Assembly (NCBI RefSeq): GCF_004354015.1
Contig: NZ_SMRU01000010.1
Coordinates: 97,281-161,280 of the forward strand
Reading direction: 5' to 3'
Origin: Arthrobacter terricola
Lineage (GTDB): Bacteria > Actinomycetota > Actinomycetes > Actinomycetales > Micrococcaceae
Length of the DNA stretch: 64,000 bases
Position numbers and translations under genes: made by a program. The notes beneath the pieces were generated by a model. The model had not been told where the DNA came from and searched no databases. It was given only the letters and a program-made list of their open reading frames with translations. Below, one piece after another: positions 1 to 8,633 of this stretch. The first letter of the stretch is position 1. Each line of letters opens with the position of its first letter.

Positions 1-85
1 GGAGAGGGGTCGCTTGCTGCAGTGGCGTCATGCGCTGGCGTCATGACCCCATAATTCCGCAGGGATCGCTGGATGGGAAACCGGG

Positions 86-1033
86 CTACGGCACGGCGAC
101 GATTCCCCAGTTCATGGTGAAGGCCTCCCGTGGCTCGACCCACCGGGGCCCTTCGTCGGAATTGAAGGCATTGGCCGGTCCGGTCATGGGCTCGAGCGCA
201 ACCGCCTTCGAACGTCCCGGGAACGTGTCGGTGACGAAGACATGGACGTGCGTACAGTTGCTGTCCTGCTCCAAAGTGACAGTCCTGCCGTCGGGCGCGG
301 ACAGCGTGTGGCGGGCAACGCCGTCGTCGAACGCAAGGTCCAAGTACGCGGAGTCGAGGTCGAGGCTGCCGACGTTCCGGCCGCCGCTCAAATCGAAGTC
401 TCCCTCGACGGGAACCGCGCTACGCGGGATGAGCCGCTCGTCGGTGACGAGGCGCGTGCGGGCGTGGACAGTCAGGACCGTCTCCTCGGGCGGGACGTCT
501 CCGATGCGGAAGTAGGGGTGGGCGCCCAACACGAATGGAGCGGGCGACTCCGAATCGTTGATGAAGGTTTGCGAGACCCGCAGGGCGAGTTCGGCGTCGA
601 TCTCGTAGCGGACCTGGTGCCGGGCCAGGAACGGGTAGCCGTGCTGCGGGAAGATCACGGCCTCGAGGGTCACGGAGAATTCGTCTTCCGCGACGAGGGC
701 ATAGGACGAGTTGCGCAGGAGCCCGTGGCTGGCGTTGTTGCGCGAGACCTCGGTGACGTCCAGTTGCTGCTTCTTGCCGTTGAGGTACCAGACACCGTCT
801 TCCACCCGGTTGGCCCACGGTGCCAAGGTGATGCCGGTGGCGCCCGGCGAAATTTGGTCGTCGCCGTAGCTTTCCGTGAATTGGACACCGTTGCGGCTGA
901 ACAACCGGAGGCCGGCGGCAAGTTCGGTAACGACGGCGAGCGCGTCACCGCGGCGGATTTCGAATTGGCGGCCGGTGGCGAAGCGGCGGGAAACGGCGTC
1001 GCCGACGGCGGTCGACGGGGATGTAGGAGGCAT
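86..1033 (-). CDS. aldose 1-epimerase family protein (GalM-like)
   Basis: Predicted aldose 1-epimerase (mutarotase) of 315 aa, which would interconvert alpha and beta anomers of galactose or glucose in the cytoplasm. The sequence has the galactose-mutarotase-like beta-sandwich pattern: an N-terminal strand region with RLFSRNG, a central NNASHGLLRN motif carrying the conserved HG, an AHPYF motif (second catalytic His), and a C-terminal LEPMTGPANAFN block. The start at 1033 is chosen because a TACGGT box ends 6 nt upstream, which suits a leaderless transcript. The reading frame is open further upstream, but those starts lack a ribosome site and run into galT. It is divergent from galT-galK, which supports a galactose role. 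Specificity for galactose over other hexoses is inferred from context only. Confidence 0.88.
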   Translation of the reverse strand: MPPTSPSTAVGDAVSRRFATGRQFEIRRGDALAVVTELAAGLRLFSRNGVQFTESYGDDQISPGATGITLAPWANRVEDGVWYLNGKKQQLDVTEVSRNNASHGLLRNSSYALVAEDEFSVTLEAVIFPQHGYPFLARHQVRYEIDAELALRVSQTFINDSESPAPFVLGAHPYFRIGDVPPEETVLTVHARTRLVTDERLIPRSAVPVEGDFDLSGGRNVGSLDLDSAYLDLAFDDGVARHTLSAPDGRTVTLEQDSNCTHVHVFVTDTFPGRSKAVALEPMTGPANAFNSDEGPRWVEPREAFTMNWGIVAVP

Positions 1034-1045
1034 GGCACCACCGTA
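1034..1045 (-). promoter_or_regulatory. predicted leaderless promoter of the galM-like gene (-10 box)
   Basis: On the minus strand TACGGT is followed by 6 nt and the ATG. No Shine-Dalgarno sequence is present, so transcription probably begins at or next to the start codon. Confidence 0.5.
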
Positions 1046-1136
1046 CTGCATCGTCGAGGGGTGCGACGAGAAGCGCCCAATGTTCAATTTTGTTAGATAT
1101 TTTGTCTTTTTGAGCGGTCTGTGGCACCATATTTTC

Positions 1137-2288
1137 ATGACTCGCCTCACCAGCACACGCCTCGCCGACGGTCGGGAACTGATCTATTTCGACGACCCCG
1201 GCTCGCCGGAGCGTGATCCCGGATCCTTGGTGGACCACCGGGACCTTCCACCCCGTGCTGACCCGGGCGAGTTGCGTTACGACGCCCTCAGCGGCGAATG
1301 GGTAGCTGTCGCCGCCCACCGCCAAAGCCGGACGCACCTCCCTCCCGCGGACCAGTGCCCCATCTGCCCCACCACCCCGGCGAACCCTTCGGAAATCCCG
1401 GCGCCGGATTACGACGTCGTGGTGTTCGAGAACCGCTTCCCCTCCTTGGGCCCGGCAGTGGGATCCACTCCGGACGCCCCGGCCTGGGGAACCTCGGGAC
1501 CGGCCTTCGGCCGTTGCGAAGTTGTCTCTTTCACACCGAAGCACACCGGTTCCTTTGCCGAACTCGGCGAGACCAGGGCTCGGACAGTCATTGAAGCCTG
1601 GGCACAGCGGACCGAAGCGCTAAGCGCCCTTCCCGGGGTCCGGCAGGTATTCCCGTTCGAAAACCGCGGCGCCGAAATCGGAGTGACGCTCCACCACCCC
1701 CACGGGCAGATCTATGCCTACCCGTACGTGACGCCTCGCGCGGCGAGCCTCGGGGCCGAAGCCGGCAAGCACTTCGACGACTCCAGGGGCCGGGAATCGC
1801 TCACGTCCTCCATCCTCAAGGCGGAACTGCAGGACGGCAGGCGGATGGTGCTCGAAGCGGAACACTTCAGTGCTTACGTGCCGTTCGCGGCGCGGTGGCC
1901 CCTGGAGGTGCATCTGGTCCCCCACCGCCAAGTACCGGACCTGGCAGCTCTGACCGGCGCCGAACGCGACGAACTCGCCCACGTCTACCTCGATCTGCTC
2001 AAGCGCCTGGACGCCCTCTATCCAACCCCGACCCCCTACATTTCCGCCTGGCACCAGGCACCGCTGGACCCTGCGTTGCGAGAGTCCGGCCACTTGCACC
2101 TGCAGTTGACCTCCCCCCGCCGGGCGGCCGACAAACTCAAATACCTTGCCGGCTCGGAGGCCGCCATGGGAGCCTTCATCAACGACACCACGCCCGAATC
2201 CGTGGCCGCCCGCCTGCGCTCCGTCGCCGGCGCCTCCACGCGAGCCGGCAAGACCACCACCGGAATCCCGGAAGGGGCCTCAGCATGA
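1137..2288 (+). CDS. galT: galactose-1-phosphate uridylyltransferase
   Basis: GalT, 383 aa, transfers UMP from UDP-glucose to galactose-1-phosphate in the Leloir pathway. Visible family features are the zinc-site motif CPICP in the N-terminal third, FENRFPSLGP, the active-site HHPHGQIYAYP (catalytic HPH), and the C-terminal FSAYVPFAARWPLEVHL plus ISAWHQAP and HLHLQL blocks. The ATG at 1137 is chosen because the family-like sequence begins there; the open frame reaches further upstream across the galM promoter. The stop overlaps the galK start as ATGA, so the two are translationally coupled. galE is not in this window. The upstream gap is AT-rich compared with its surroundings and contains repeated TTTTGT runs that could be a regulator site. 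Confidence 0.95.
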   Translation: MTRLTSTRLADGRELIYFDDPGSPERDPGSLVDHRDLPPRADPGELRYDALSGEWVAVAAHRQSRTHLPPADQCPICPTTPANPSEIPAPDYDVVVFENRFPSLGPAVGSTPDAPAWGTSGPAFGRCEVVSFTPKHTGSFAELGETRARTVIEAWAQRTEALSALPGVRQVFPFENRGAEIGVTLHHPHGQIYAYPYVTPRAASLGAEAGKHFDDSRGRESLTSSILKAELQDGRRMVLEAEHFSAYVPFAARWPLEVHLVPHRQVPDLAALTGAERDELAHVYLDLLKRLDALYPTPTPYISAWHQAPLDPALRESGHLHLQLTSPRRAADKLKYLAGSEAAMGAFINDTTPESVAARLRSVAGASTRAGKTTTGIPEGASA

Positions 2289-3454
2289 CCTCCACTCCCG
2301 ACGCTCCCGCAGTGAGTGCGCTCTCCGAACAGTTCGAGGCCGCCTTCGGTTCAGCGCCCGACGGCGTGTGGCAGGCTCCCGGACGAGTCAACCTGATCGG
2401 TGAGCACACCGATTACAACGAGGGTTTCGTGTTGCCTTTCGCGATCGACAAGACGGCGAAGGTCGCCTTGCGCTTGCGCGGGGATTCGCAGATCCGGCTC
2501 CTTTCCACCTTCGGCGCGCAAGGCCTCGTCGAGGCAGACGCCGCGGCGCTGGTTCCAGGCTCCGCCAAAGGCTGGACGAAATACCCCCTCGGCGTGGCCT
2601 GGGCCCTCCAACAGCGCGGGATCGAGGTCCCCGGCTTCGACCTGCTCCTGGACTCCGACGTGCCCCTCGGTGCGGGGCTCTCCTCTTCCCACGCCATTGA
2701 AAGCGCCGTTATCCTGGCCCTCAACGAGCTCAAGGAAGCCGGCCTCAGGGCAGAAGACATGGTGCTGGAAACGCAGCGGGCCGAAAACGAATTCGTCGGC
2801 GCTCCCACCGGAATCATGGACCAGTCCGCGTCGCTCCGCGGCTCCGCCGGTCATGCCGTCTTCCTGGATTGCCGGGACCAAAGCATCCAATTGGTCCCGT
2901 TCGACGCTGAAGACGCCGGGCTCGTGTTGCTCGTCATCGACACCAAGGTCTCCCATTCCCATGCCGACGGCGGCTACGCGTCCAGGCGCGAATCCTGCGA
3001 ATTGGGCGCCGAGGTCCTGGGAGTTTCATCGCTTCGCGACGTCGGCATCGGCGACCTCGAGGAAGCCAGCGGACTGCTTGACGAGACGACGTTCCGGCGC
3101 GTCCGCCACGTAGTAACCGAGAACGACCGCGTACTCCAAACGGTTGAGCGCCTTACCTCGGACGGCCCCGGTCATATCGGCCTGCTGCTCGACGCGAGCC
3201 ATGCCTCCATGCGGGACGATTTCGAGATCTCCTGCCCGGAACTGGACCTTGCCGTGGACACATCCCGCGCGCACGGCGCCATCGGAGCCCGGATGACCGG
3301 CGGGGGCTTCGGCGGCTCAGCCATCGCGCTCACCCCGGTACGGCACGAGCAGGAGGTGCGTGACGCCGTCGTACGCGCCTTTGAAGCGGCCGGATTCACG
3401 ACGCCGGACATCTTCACGGTGGTCCCCGCAGCGGGCGCCACACGCCTGATCTGA
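2285..3454 (+). CDS. galK: galactokinase
   Basis: GHMP-family galactokinase, 389 aa, phosphorylating galactose at C1 with ATP. The galactokinase signature GRVNLIGEHTDYNEGFVLP is near residue 30, the ATP-binding GHMP motif PLGAGLSSSHAIE near residue 130, and the C-terminal motif GARMTGGGFGGSAIAL near residue 340. The substrate-recognition Asp region around GIMDQ is also present. The start ATG overlaps the galT stop by 4 nt. Length matches the family (about 380-400 aa). Downstream is a 62-bp gap before an unrelated thiolase with its own promoter-like sequence. Confidence 0.96.
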   Translation: MTSTPDAPAVSALSEQFEAAFGSAPDGVWQAPGRVNLIGEHTDYNEGFVLPFAIDKTAKVALRLRGDSQIRLLSTFGAQGLVEADAAALVPGSAKGWTKYPLGVAWALQQRGIEVPGFDLLLDSDVPLGAGLSSSHAIESAVILALNELKEAGLRAEDMVLETQRAENEFVGAPTGIMDQSASLRGSAGHAVFLDCRDQSIQLVPFDAEDAGLVLLVIDTKVSHSHADGGYASRRESCELGAEVLGVSSLRDVGIGDLEEASGLLDETTFRRVRHVVTENDRVLQTVERLTSDGPGHIGLLLDASHASMRDDFEISCPELDLAVDTSRAHGAIGARMTGGGFGGSAIALTPVRHEQEVRDAVVRAFEAAGFTTPDIFTVVPAAGATRLI

Positions 3455-3504
3455 GCGCCGCACCGCCGGCCGATTCAGCGCGATGCGGCCACCTGTCCCG
3501 GGCG

Positions 3505-3516
3505 TAAGCTGGGCCT
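3505..3516 (+). promoter_or_regulatory. predicted leaderless promoter of the thiolase (-10 box)
   Basis: TAAGCT is followed by 6 nt and the ATG at 3517, with no ribosome site between them. This fits the -10 spacing expected for a leaderless mRNA. Confidence 0.55.
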
Positions 3517-4755
3517 ATGACTGAGGCCGTCATCGTGTCAACCGCCAGGAGCCCGATTGGCCGGGCGTTCAAAGGCTCCCTCAAGGACGAACGCCCCGAC
3601 GACCTCGCGGTAGCCATGGTGACCGCCGCGTTGGCCAGGATCCCGGCGTTCGATCCCGGCGCGGCAGACGGGCGCGGCCTGGACGACTTCTACCTCGGAT
3701 GCGCCGAACCCAGCGGCGAGGCGGGATCGAACATGGCCCGCGTGGTCACTGTCCTCGCCGGGCTGGACACCGTCCCCGCGGCCACCATCAACCGGTTCTG
3801 CGCGTCGAGCCTCCAGACCCTGCGGATGGCGTTCCATGCGATCAAGTCCGGGGAAGGCAACGCCTTCGTGGCAGCGGGGGTCGAATCGGTCTCGCGCTAC
3901 CAGAACTGGGTGGGCGCCGGCGAGACCGATACCAGCGTCCATAATCCCCTCTTCGCCACGGCCCGGGCACGCACCGCCGCCCGAGCCGCCTCCAACACGC
4001 CGTGGACCGATCCGCGCTGGGGCGGCAGGATGCCGGACGTCTACATCGCGATGGGACAGACCGCGGAAAACGTTGCCACAAGCAAGGGGATCAGCCGGGC
4101 AGAGCAGGACGAGTGGGCCGTGCTCAGCCAGAACCGCACCGAAGCTGCCATTGCTTCAGGCTTCTATGCCCGGGAGATCACGCCGTACGAACGCAAGGAC
4201 GGCACCGTGATGGATCGCGACGATTCGCCCCGGGCAGGCGTCACCCTTGAGGCGGTCTCGGCCTTGCAGCCCGTTTTCCGGCCCCAAGGGACCGTCACCG
4301 CGGGGAACGCCTGCCCGCTCAACGACGGGGCTGCCGCCGTCGTGGTCATGAGCGACTCCCGTGCCCGGGAACTTGGCCTGCAACCCCTGGCCCGCATTGT
4401 ATCCACCGGCGTCAGCGCACTCTCCCCCGAACTCATGGGCATGGGTCCGGTAGAGTCGTCCCGCCGCGCGCTCGCCTCCGCCGGACTGACGATGGCCGAT
4501 ATCGACCTCGTTGAACTCAACGAGGCATTCGCCGTGCAGGTGGTGGCGAGCGCCCGCGAACTCGGCATCGATCCCGAGAAGCTTAACGTCCACGGCGGCG
4601 CGATCGCCCTCGGCCACCCCTTCGGGATGACCGGAGCCCGCATGACCACCACCTTGCTCAACGGCTTGCGCGAACGCGACGGCACCTTGGGACTCGCGAC
4701 CCTGTGCGTCGGCGGCGGGCAAGGCATGGCTGTGGTCTTCGAGCGCCTTTCCTAG
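3517..4755 (+). CDS. thiolase family protein (acetyl-CoA C-acyltransferase)
   Basis: Thiolase of 412 aa that would cleave 3-ketoacyl-CoA with CoA, or condense acetyl-CoA units. All three catalytic elements are visible: the nucleophilic Cys95 in INRFCASSLQ, the His near residue 367 in GGAIALGHPFGMTGAR, and the second Cys near residue 397 in ATLCVGGGQG. The N-terminus EAVIVSTARSPIGRAFKGSL is typical of degradative or acetyl-CoA acetyltransferases. No hydratase/dehydrogenase partner is adjacent, so whether it serves beta-oxidation or acetoacetyl-CoA synthesis is not decided here. It converges with the Bax-inhibitor gene with only 14 nt between stops. Confidence 0.93.
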   Translation: MTEAVIVSTARSPIGRAFKGSLKDERPDDLAVAMVTAALARIPAFDPGAADGRGLDDFYLGCAEPSGEAGSNMARVVTVLAGLDTVPAATINRFCASSLQTLRMAFHAIKSGEGNAFVAAGVESVSRYQNWVGAGETDTSVHNPLFATARARTAARAASNTPWTDPRWGGRMPDVYIAMGQTAENVATSKGISRAEQDEWAVLSQNRTEAAIASGFYAREITPYERKDGTVMDRDDSPRAGVTLEAVSALQPVFRPQGTVTAGNACPLNDGAAAVVVMSDSRARELGLQPLARIVSTGVSALSPELMGMGPVESSRRALASAGLTMADIDLVELNEAFAVQVVASARELGIDPEKLNVHGGAIALGHPFGMTGARMTTTLLNGLRERDGTLGLATLCVGGGQGMAVVFERLS

Positions 4756-4769
4756 CCCGCCCTTCGGAG

Positions 4770-5693
4770 TTAGTCGTCGCCTCGCAGGATCGCCAGCAGG
4801 CGGATGATCTCCACATACAGCCACACAAGCGTGACGGTCAGGCCGAACGCTGCCGTCCAGGAGTACCGTTCCGGAGCACCCTGCAGGACACCCTGCTCAA
4901 TGCTCGTGAAGTCCATGACCAGGGAGAAGGCAGCCAGGCCGATGGCCAGGAGACCGATGAAAACACCGAGCGGAATGCCGAAAATGTGGACGCTGGTGCC
5001 CAGGCCGAACGGTGAATTCACGACGCCGGTCCACACCATGACCATGTTGATCACCGCGAAAACGAGGTACCCGAGCATCGCAATCATGAAGAACCGCATC
5101 GCCTTGGGCGTGGCGCGCACCTTACCGCTCTTGAAAAGCGCAAGGGTCACGCCGAAGACGGCGAGGGTTCCGATCACGGCCTGCAGGCCGACGCCCGGGT
5201 ACAAGGCGTCCAGGAACCGCGTGAGGCCACCGAGGAACAACCCCTCCAGCCCGGCGTAGCCAAGGATCAAGGCCGGCGACGGCTGCTTCTTGAAGGTGTT
5301 GACCATGGCCAAAACGAAGCCGCCCAACGCACCGACCACCATCAAAAGGCTGGACGTGCCAGGTGCGACGAACAGGCTGATGGCCGCGCCGATCAGCAAG
5401 ACAGCGAGGCAAGCCGCCGTCTTGACGATGACGTCGTCGAAAGTCATCCGGCCTGTCTCGGCCGGGCCGGCGGAAGGCCGGTTGTACATCTTGTACATCT
5501 GCTGCAGCTGGTCGCTGCTCATCTGCTGCGTTGACCAGGCCGGCTCACCGTACTGGGGCTGACCGTACTGCTGTTGACCGTACTGGGGCTGGCCGTATCC
5601 GGGCTGGCTTTGAGGATAACTGGGAACACGCGGTGCCTGTGTGGCTCCACGGAAACTCTTTCCGTTGAAGATCGGGTTGCCGCCGAGTGCCAT
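4770..5693 (-). CDS. Bax inhibitor-1/YccA family membrane protein
   Basis: Integral membrane protein of 307 aa with a proline/glutamine/tyrosine-rich N-terminal cytoplasmic region (repeated GYGQPQYGQ-type units, about residues 25-60) followed by about seven membrane segments. The C-terminal segments (FVLAMVNTF, YAGLEGLFLG, FGLTVTLVWLYVEIIRLL) fit the BI-1-like family, thought to act as ion or calcium leak channels; its bacterial role is poorly defined. The ATG at 5693 is preceded by GAAGGA at good spacing, so this start is preferred over longer ones. It lies downstream of the liv operon but a strong hairpin separates them. Confidence 0.85.
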   Translation of the reverse strand: MALGGNPIFNGKSFRGATQAPRVPSYPQSQPGYGQPQYGQQQYGQPQYGEPAWSTQQMSSDQLQQMYKMYNRPSAGPAETGRMTFDDVIVKTAACLAVLLIGAAISLFVAPGTSSLLMVVGALGGFVLAMVNTFKKQPSPALILGYAGLEGLFLGGLTRFLDALYPGVGLQAVIGTLAVFGVTLALFKSGKVRATPKAMRFFMIAMLGYLVFAVINMVMVWTGVVNSPFGLGTSVHIFGIPLGVFIGLLAIGLAAFSLVMDFTSIEQGVLQGAPERYSWTAAFGLTVTLVWLYVEIIRLLAILRGDD

Positions 5694-5782
5694 GATGGAT
5701 GTCCTTCTTGGTTTGGGTGCGAAGTGATAGTTCACGCTACCAATTCCTACGCTCGGACCGCCCGAATAGTTCCATCGGTTCT

Positions 5783-5820
5783 GTGCCGGCGTCCCCACAT
5801 TGAGACCGGGACGCCGGCAC
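5783..5820 (-). terminator. hairpin terminator at the end of the liv operon
   Basis: A perfect 13-bp stem (GTGCCGGCGTCCC and its complement) with a 12-nt loop starts just past the livF stop on the minus strand. There is no long U tract, as is common for actinobacterial terminators. Confidence 0.7.
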
Positions 5821-5826
5821 GGTCTC

Positions 5827-6540
5827 TTATCCGACGCCCAAGTAGGCTTCCTTGATCACCGGATTCGCAAGCAATTCCTTGCCGGTGCCGCTATGCGTGA
5901 TCGACCCGGTCTCAAGGACAAATGCCCGGTTGGCCCGGGCCAGGGCCTGGTTGGCATTTTGTTCGACCAAAAGCACCGTGGTGCCCTGGTTGTTGATTTC
6001 GCTGACGATCTTGAAGATCTGCCGGATGAACTGCGGGGCAAGGCCCATGGACGGTTCATCCAACAGCAGCAATTTCGGATTGGACATCAACGCCCTGCCA
6101 ATTGCGAGCATTTGCTGCTCGCCACCGCTCATGGTTCCACCGAACTGCCGGGCGCGCTCCTTCAACCGGGGAAAAAGATCGAAAACCCGCTCGAGGTCCT
6201 CCGATATCTTGGTCCGGTCCTTGCGGCCATAGGAGCCCATGTCAAGGTTCTCCATTACGGTCATGCCGGGGAAAATCCCGCGGCCCTCGGGAGCCTGGGA
6301 AATTCCCTGCATGACGCGGACATGCGCCTTCATGCGGGTGATGTCCTTGCCCCCGAACGTGATGGATCCCGACGACGGGTGGAGCAAACCCGAGATGGTC
6401 CGCATGGTGGTTGTCTTTCCCGCTCCGTTGGCACCGATGAGCGAGACGATTTCGCCCTCTTCGACACTGAAGGACATGTTGGAAATGGCTTGGATCCGGC
6501 CGTAGTGGACGGAAACGTTCTTCAGCTCAAGCAACGTCAT
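5827..6540 (-). CDS. livF: branched-chain amino acid ABC transporter, ATP-binding protein LivF
   Basis: ABC ATPase of 237 aa that powers uptake of leucine, isoleucine and valine or related amino acids. It shows Walker A GANGAGKTTTMRTISG near residue 35, the signature MSGGEQQMLAIGRAL near residue 135, and Walker B LLLLDEPSMGLAP. The lack of extra domains and the GRGIFPGMTVMENL segment are typical of LivF. The ATG at 6540 overlaps the livG stop by 14 nt, and this is the last gene of livKHMGF. Substrate preference cannot be read from the ATPase. Confidence 0.94.
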   Translation of the reverse strand: MTLLELKNVSVHYGRIQAISNMSFSVEEGEIVSLIGANGAGKTTTMRTISGLLHPSSGSITFGGKDITRMKAHVRVMQGISQAPEGRGIFPGMTVMENLDMGSYGRKDRTKISEDLERVFDLFPRLKERARQFGGTMSGGEQQMLAIGRALMSNPKLLLLDEPSMGLAPQFIRQIFKIVSEINNQGTTVLLVEQNANQALARANRAFVLETGSITHSGTGKELLANPVIKEAYLGVG

Positions 6541-7414
6541 CTTCAGGCTCCCCGAGATAGGCGGAAATGACCTTGGGGTCATCGCGAATAACCTTGGGCA
6601 CGTCGTCGGCGATCTTCTTTCCGAACTCCAGGACCACGATCCGGTCCGTGACGCCCATGACCAACTTCATGTCGTGCTCAATGAGCAGAACCGTGTATCC
6701 GTCATCGCGAATTGTTCGGATGAGGGACATAAGTTCCTCTTTTTCCGCAGGATTGAAGCCGGCCGCCGGTTCGTCCAGGCAAAGGACCTTGGGGTCCGTT
6801 GCGAGCGCCCGGGCGATTTCCAGGCGGCGCTGGTATCCATAGGGCAAGTGCCGGGACAGGAAATGCGCGTGGTCGGCGATCCCGACGAATTCGAGCAATG
6901 CCATTCCCCGCTCAATGGCCGTCTTTTCCTCCCGAACATGGCTGGGCAGGCGAAACAAGGCACCTCCAACACTCGTTCGGTGCCGGGCGTCCAAGCCAAC
7001 CACGACGTTCTCCAAGGCCGTCATCTCGCCGAAGAGCCGGATGTTCTGGAAAGTCCTGGCGAGGCCGCGCCTGGTGATCTTGTGTTGCGGCAATCCGTTG
7101 AGCAGCTTCCCCTCAAGCAGGACTTTCCCTGCCGTCGGTTTGTATACCCCGGTCATGGCGTTGAAGCACGTGGTCTTACCGGCGCCGTTGGGACCGATCA
7201 GGCCAAGGATTTCACCGCGGTTGATATCGAACGTGACATTGTCCAGGGCTGTCAGGCCGCCGAACTTGATGGTGAGGTTCTGCACTTGGACCAGGGCCTC
7301 GCCTACCTTGGTGACGATATCGCGCTCCGGTGCAACCTTTTCCGCGACCTCAAGGTCCACACCCTGCTCCTTGAGGGCGTCGACGTCGATTTCCGGCTCG
7401 ATTGCTTCACTCAT
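6527..7414 (-). CDS. livG: branched-chain amino acid ABC transporter, ATP-binding protein LivG
   Basis: ABC ATPase of 295 aa, partner of LivF. Walker A is GPNGAGKTTCFNAMTG, the signature is the LivG-type variant LPYGYQRRLEIARAL instead of LSGGQ, and Walker B is VLCLDEPAAGFNP. About 45 N-terminal residues rich in Asp/Glu precede the ATPase fold and are longer than in the E. coli protein. The start is supported by GGGAG 8 nt upstream. It overlaps livM upstream by 8 nt and livF downstream. Confidence 0.94.
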   Translation of the reverse strand: MSEAIEPEIDVDALKEQGVDLEVAEKVAPERDIVTKVGEALVQVQNLTIKFGGLTALDNVTFDINRGEILGLIGPNGAGKTTCFNAMTGVYKPTAGKVLLEGKLLNGLPQHKITRRGLARTFQNIRLFGEMTALENVVVGLDARHRTSVGGALFRLPSHVREEKTAIERGMALLEFVGIADHAHFLSRHLPYGYQRRLEIARALATDPKVLCLDEPAAGFNPAEKEELMSLIRTIRDDGYTVLLIEHDMKLVMGVTDRIVVLEFGKKIADDVPKVIRDDPKVISAYLGEPEDDVA

Positions 7415-8633
7415 TGCCGGCTCCCTTCGCAGGTTCGGTGGCTACTTGTCCAGGTGGCCGGGTCTTGGTCGGCCCGGGAACGGTATTACCACCCAAAGCA
7501 CCCTTGACCTTGTTGTACGCCAAGCGACCATACGCCAGGAGGCTCTGGCGAGCCGGCAGGAGTCCCCCCGGGCGGAAGATCATGATCAGCACCAAGGCCG
7601 CTCCGAAGATCAAATACTTGAATTCTGCAATCGCCGTGAACCGGAGAGGAATGTAGGCCACGAGGGAACCCCCAAGAAGCGCACCCACCTTATTTCCAGT
7701 ACCCCCCATCACGACGGCGGCGACGAACAGGATGGAGGTGGCGATATCGAATTTCTGGTTGTTCACGAACCCGACCTGGCCGGCAAACAAAGCGCCGGAC
7801 AAACCACCGACGGATGCGCCGATGGCAAATGCCCACACCTTGTATTTGAAGGTGGGAACGCCCATGATTTCGGCGGCGTCCTCGTCCTCGCGGATGGCGA
7901 TCCATGCCCGTCCAACCCGGCTGCGCTCCAAGTTTCCGGCGGCAAGGAGCACAATGATGATCACTGACAGCGTGAACCAGTACCACGGGGTTCCGTTCGA
8001 GTTCAGGAAGATCGGCTGGCCGCTGGAGTCCGTTCCGGGTGGGTGGCCTACGTTTTGGAAGCCGACCTGGCCCTTCATCGCCGGGATGATGGTCGCGAGG
8101 ATGCGCACGATCTCGCCGAACCCAAGCGTGACGATTGCCAGGTAGTCACCGCGGAGGCGAAGGGTAGGCACACCAAGGAGTACGCCGAAGAACATCGTGA
8201 TCGCCATCGCCAAAGGCAGTGTCCACAGGTAGGGAATGTGCACGTAGGGCGAGTCGGGACTCGTGAACATCGCCGCCGTATAGGAACCGAGGGCGAAGAA
8301 TGCCACATACCCCAAGTCCAGGAGGCCCGCATAACCGACCACGACATTCAGGCCCACGGCAACCAATGCGTACACGGACATTTGCGCCAAGGCGATTTGC
8401 CAGTTGTTGCCGGGATCCGTGGTGATCAACGGCGGATTGAGGATCGGAAGCAAGTACGCAATGACAACCACGACGATCAGGATCAGCCATTGGATATGGC
8501 GCGGAAGCGCATTCCATTTGTCGCCGAGGCCCGGGAACCAGCCTTTGCGCTGCCGCCCTTTGGCTTCGCGGTCCGCGATATCCTGGGCCGCGGCGTCGTC
8601 CGGCATAAGTGTGGGGCCGTCTGTTGTGCTCAT
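7407..8633 (-). CDS. livM: branched-chain amino acid ABC transporter permease LivM
   Basis: Permease of 408 aa with a hydrophilic N-terminal tail of about 50 residues (rich in Asp, Ala, Arg) followed by about nine to ten membrane segments. The cytoplasmic coupling region SRVGRAWIAIREDEDAAEIMGV is the LivM/LivH signature contacting the ATPases. The start ATG at 8633 overlaps the livH stop as ATGA, so I reject the longer in-frame extension that runs into livH. The C-terminal tail after the last membrane segment (FRPGGLLPARQ) is about 60 residues and proline-rich. Confidence 0.92.
   Translation of the reverse strand: MSTTDGPTLMPDDAAAQDIADREAKGRQRKGWFPGLGDKWNALPRHIQWLILIVVVVIAYLLPILNPPLITTDPGNNWQIALAQMSVYALVAVGLNVVVGYAGLLDLGYVAFFALGSYTAAMFTSPDSPYVHIPYLWTLPLAMAITMFFGVLLGVPTLRLRGDYLAIVTLGFGEIVRILATIIPAMKGQVGFQNVGHPPGTDSSGQPIFLNSNGTPWYWFTLSVIIIVLLAAGNLERSRVGRAWIAIREDEDAAEIMGVPTFKYKVWAFAIGASVGGLSGALFAGQVGFVNNQKFDIATSILFVAAVVMGGTGNKVGALLGGSLVAYIPLRFTAIAEFKYLIFGAALVLIMIFRPGGLLPARQSLLAYGRLAYNKVKGALGGNTVPGPTKTRPPGQVATEPAKGAGNE

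Noticed and set aside
23..45. Direct repeat TGGCGTCATG at the window edge
   Set aside because: Two 10-bp copies 13 bp apart without context; could be chance.
1040..1136. Defined operator in the galM-galT gap
   Set aside because: The AT-rich sequence has TTTTGT runs but no convincing palindrome.
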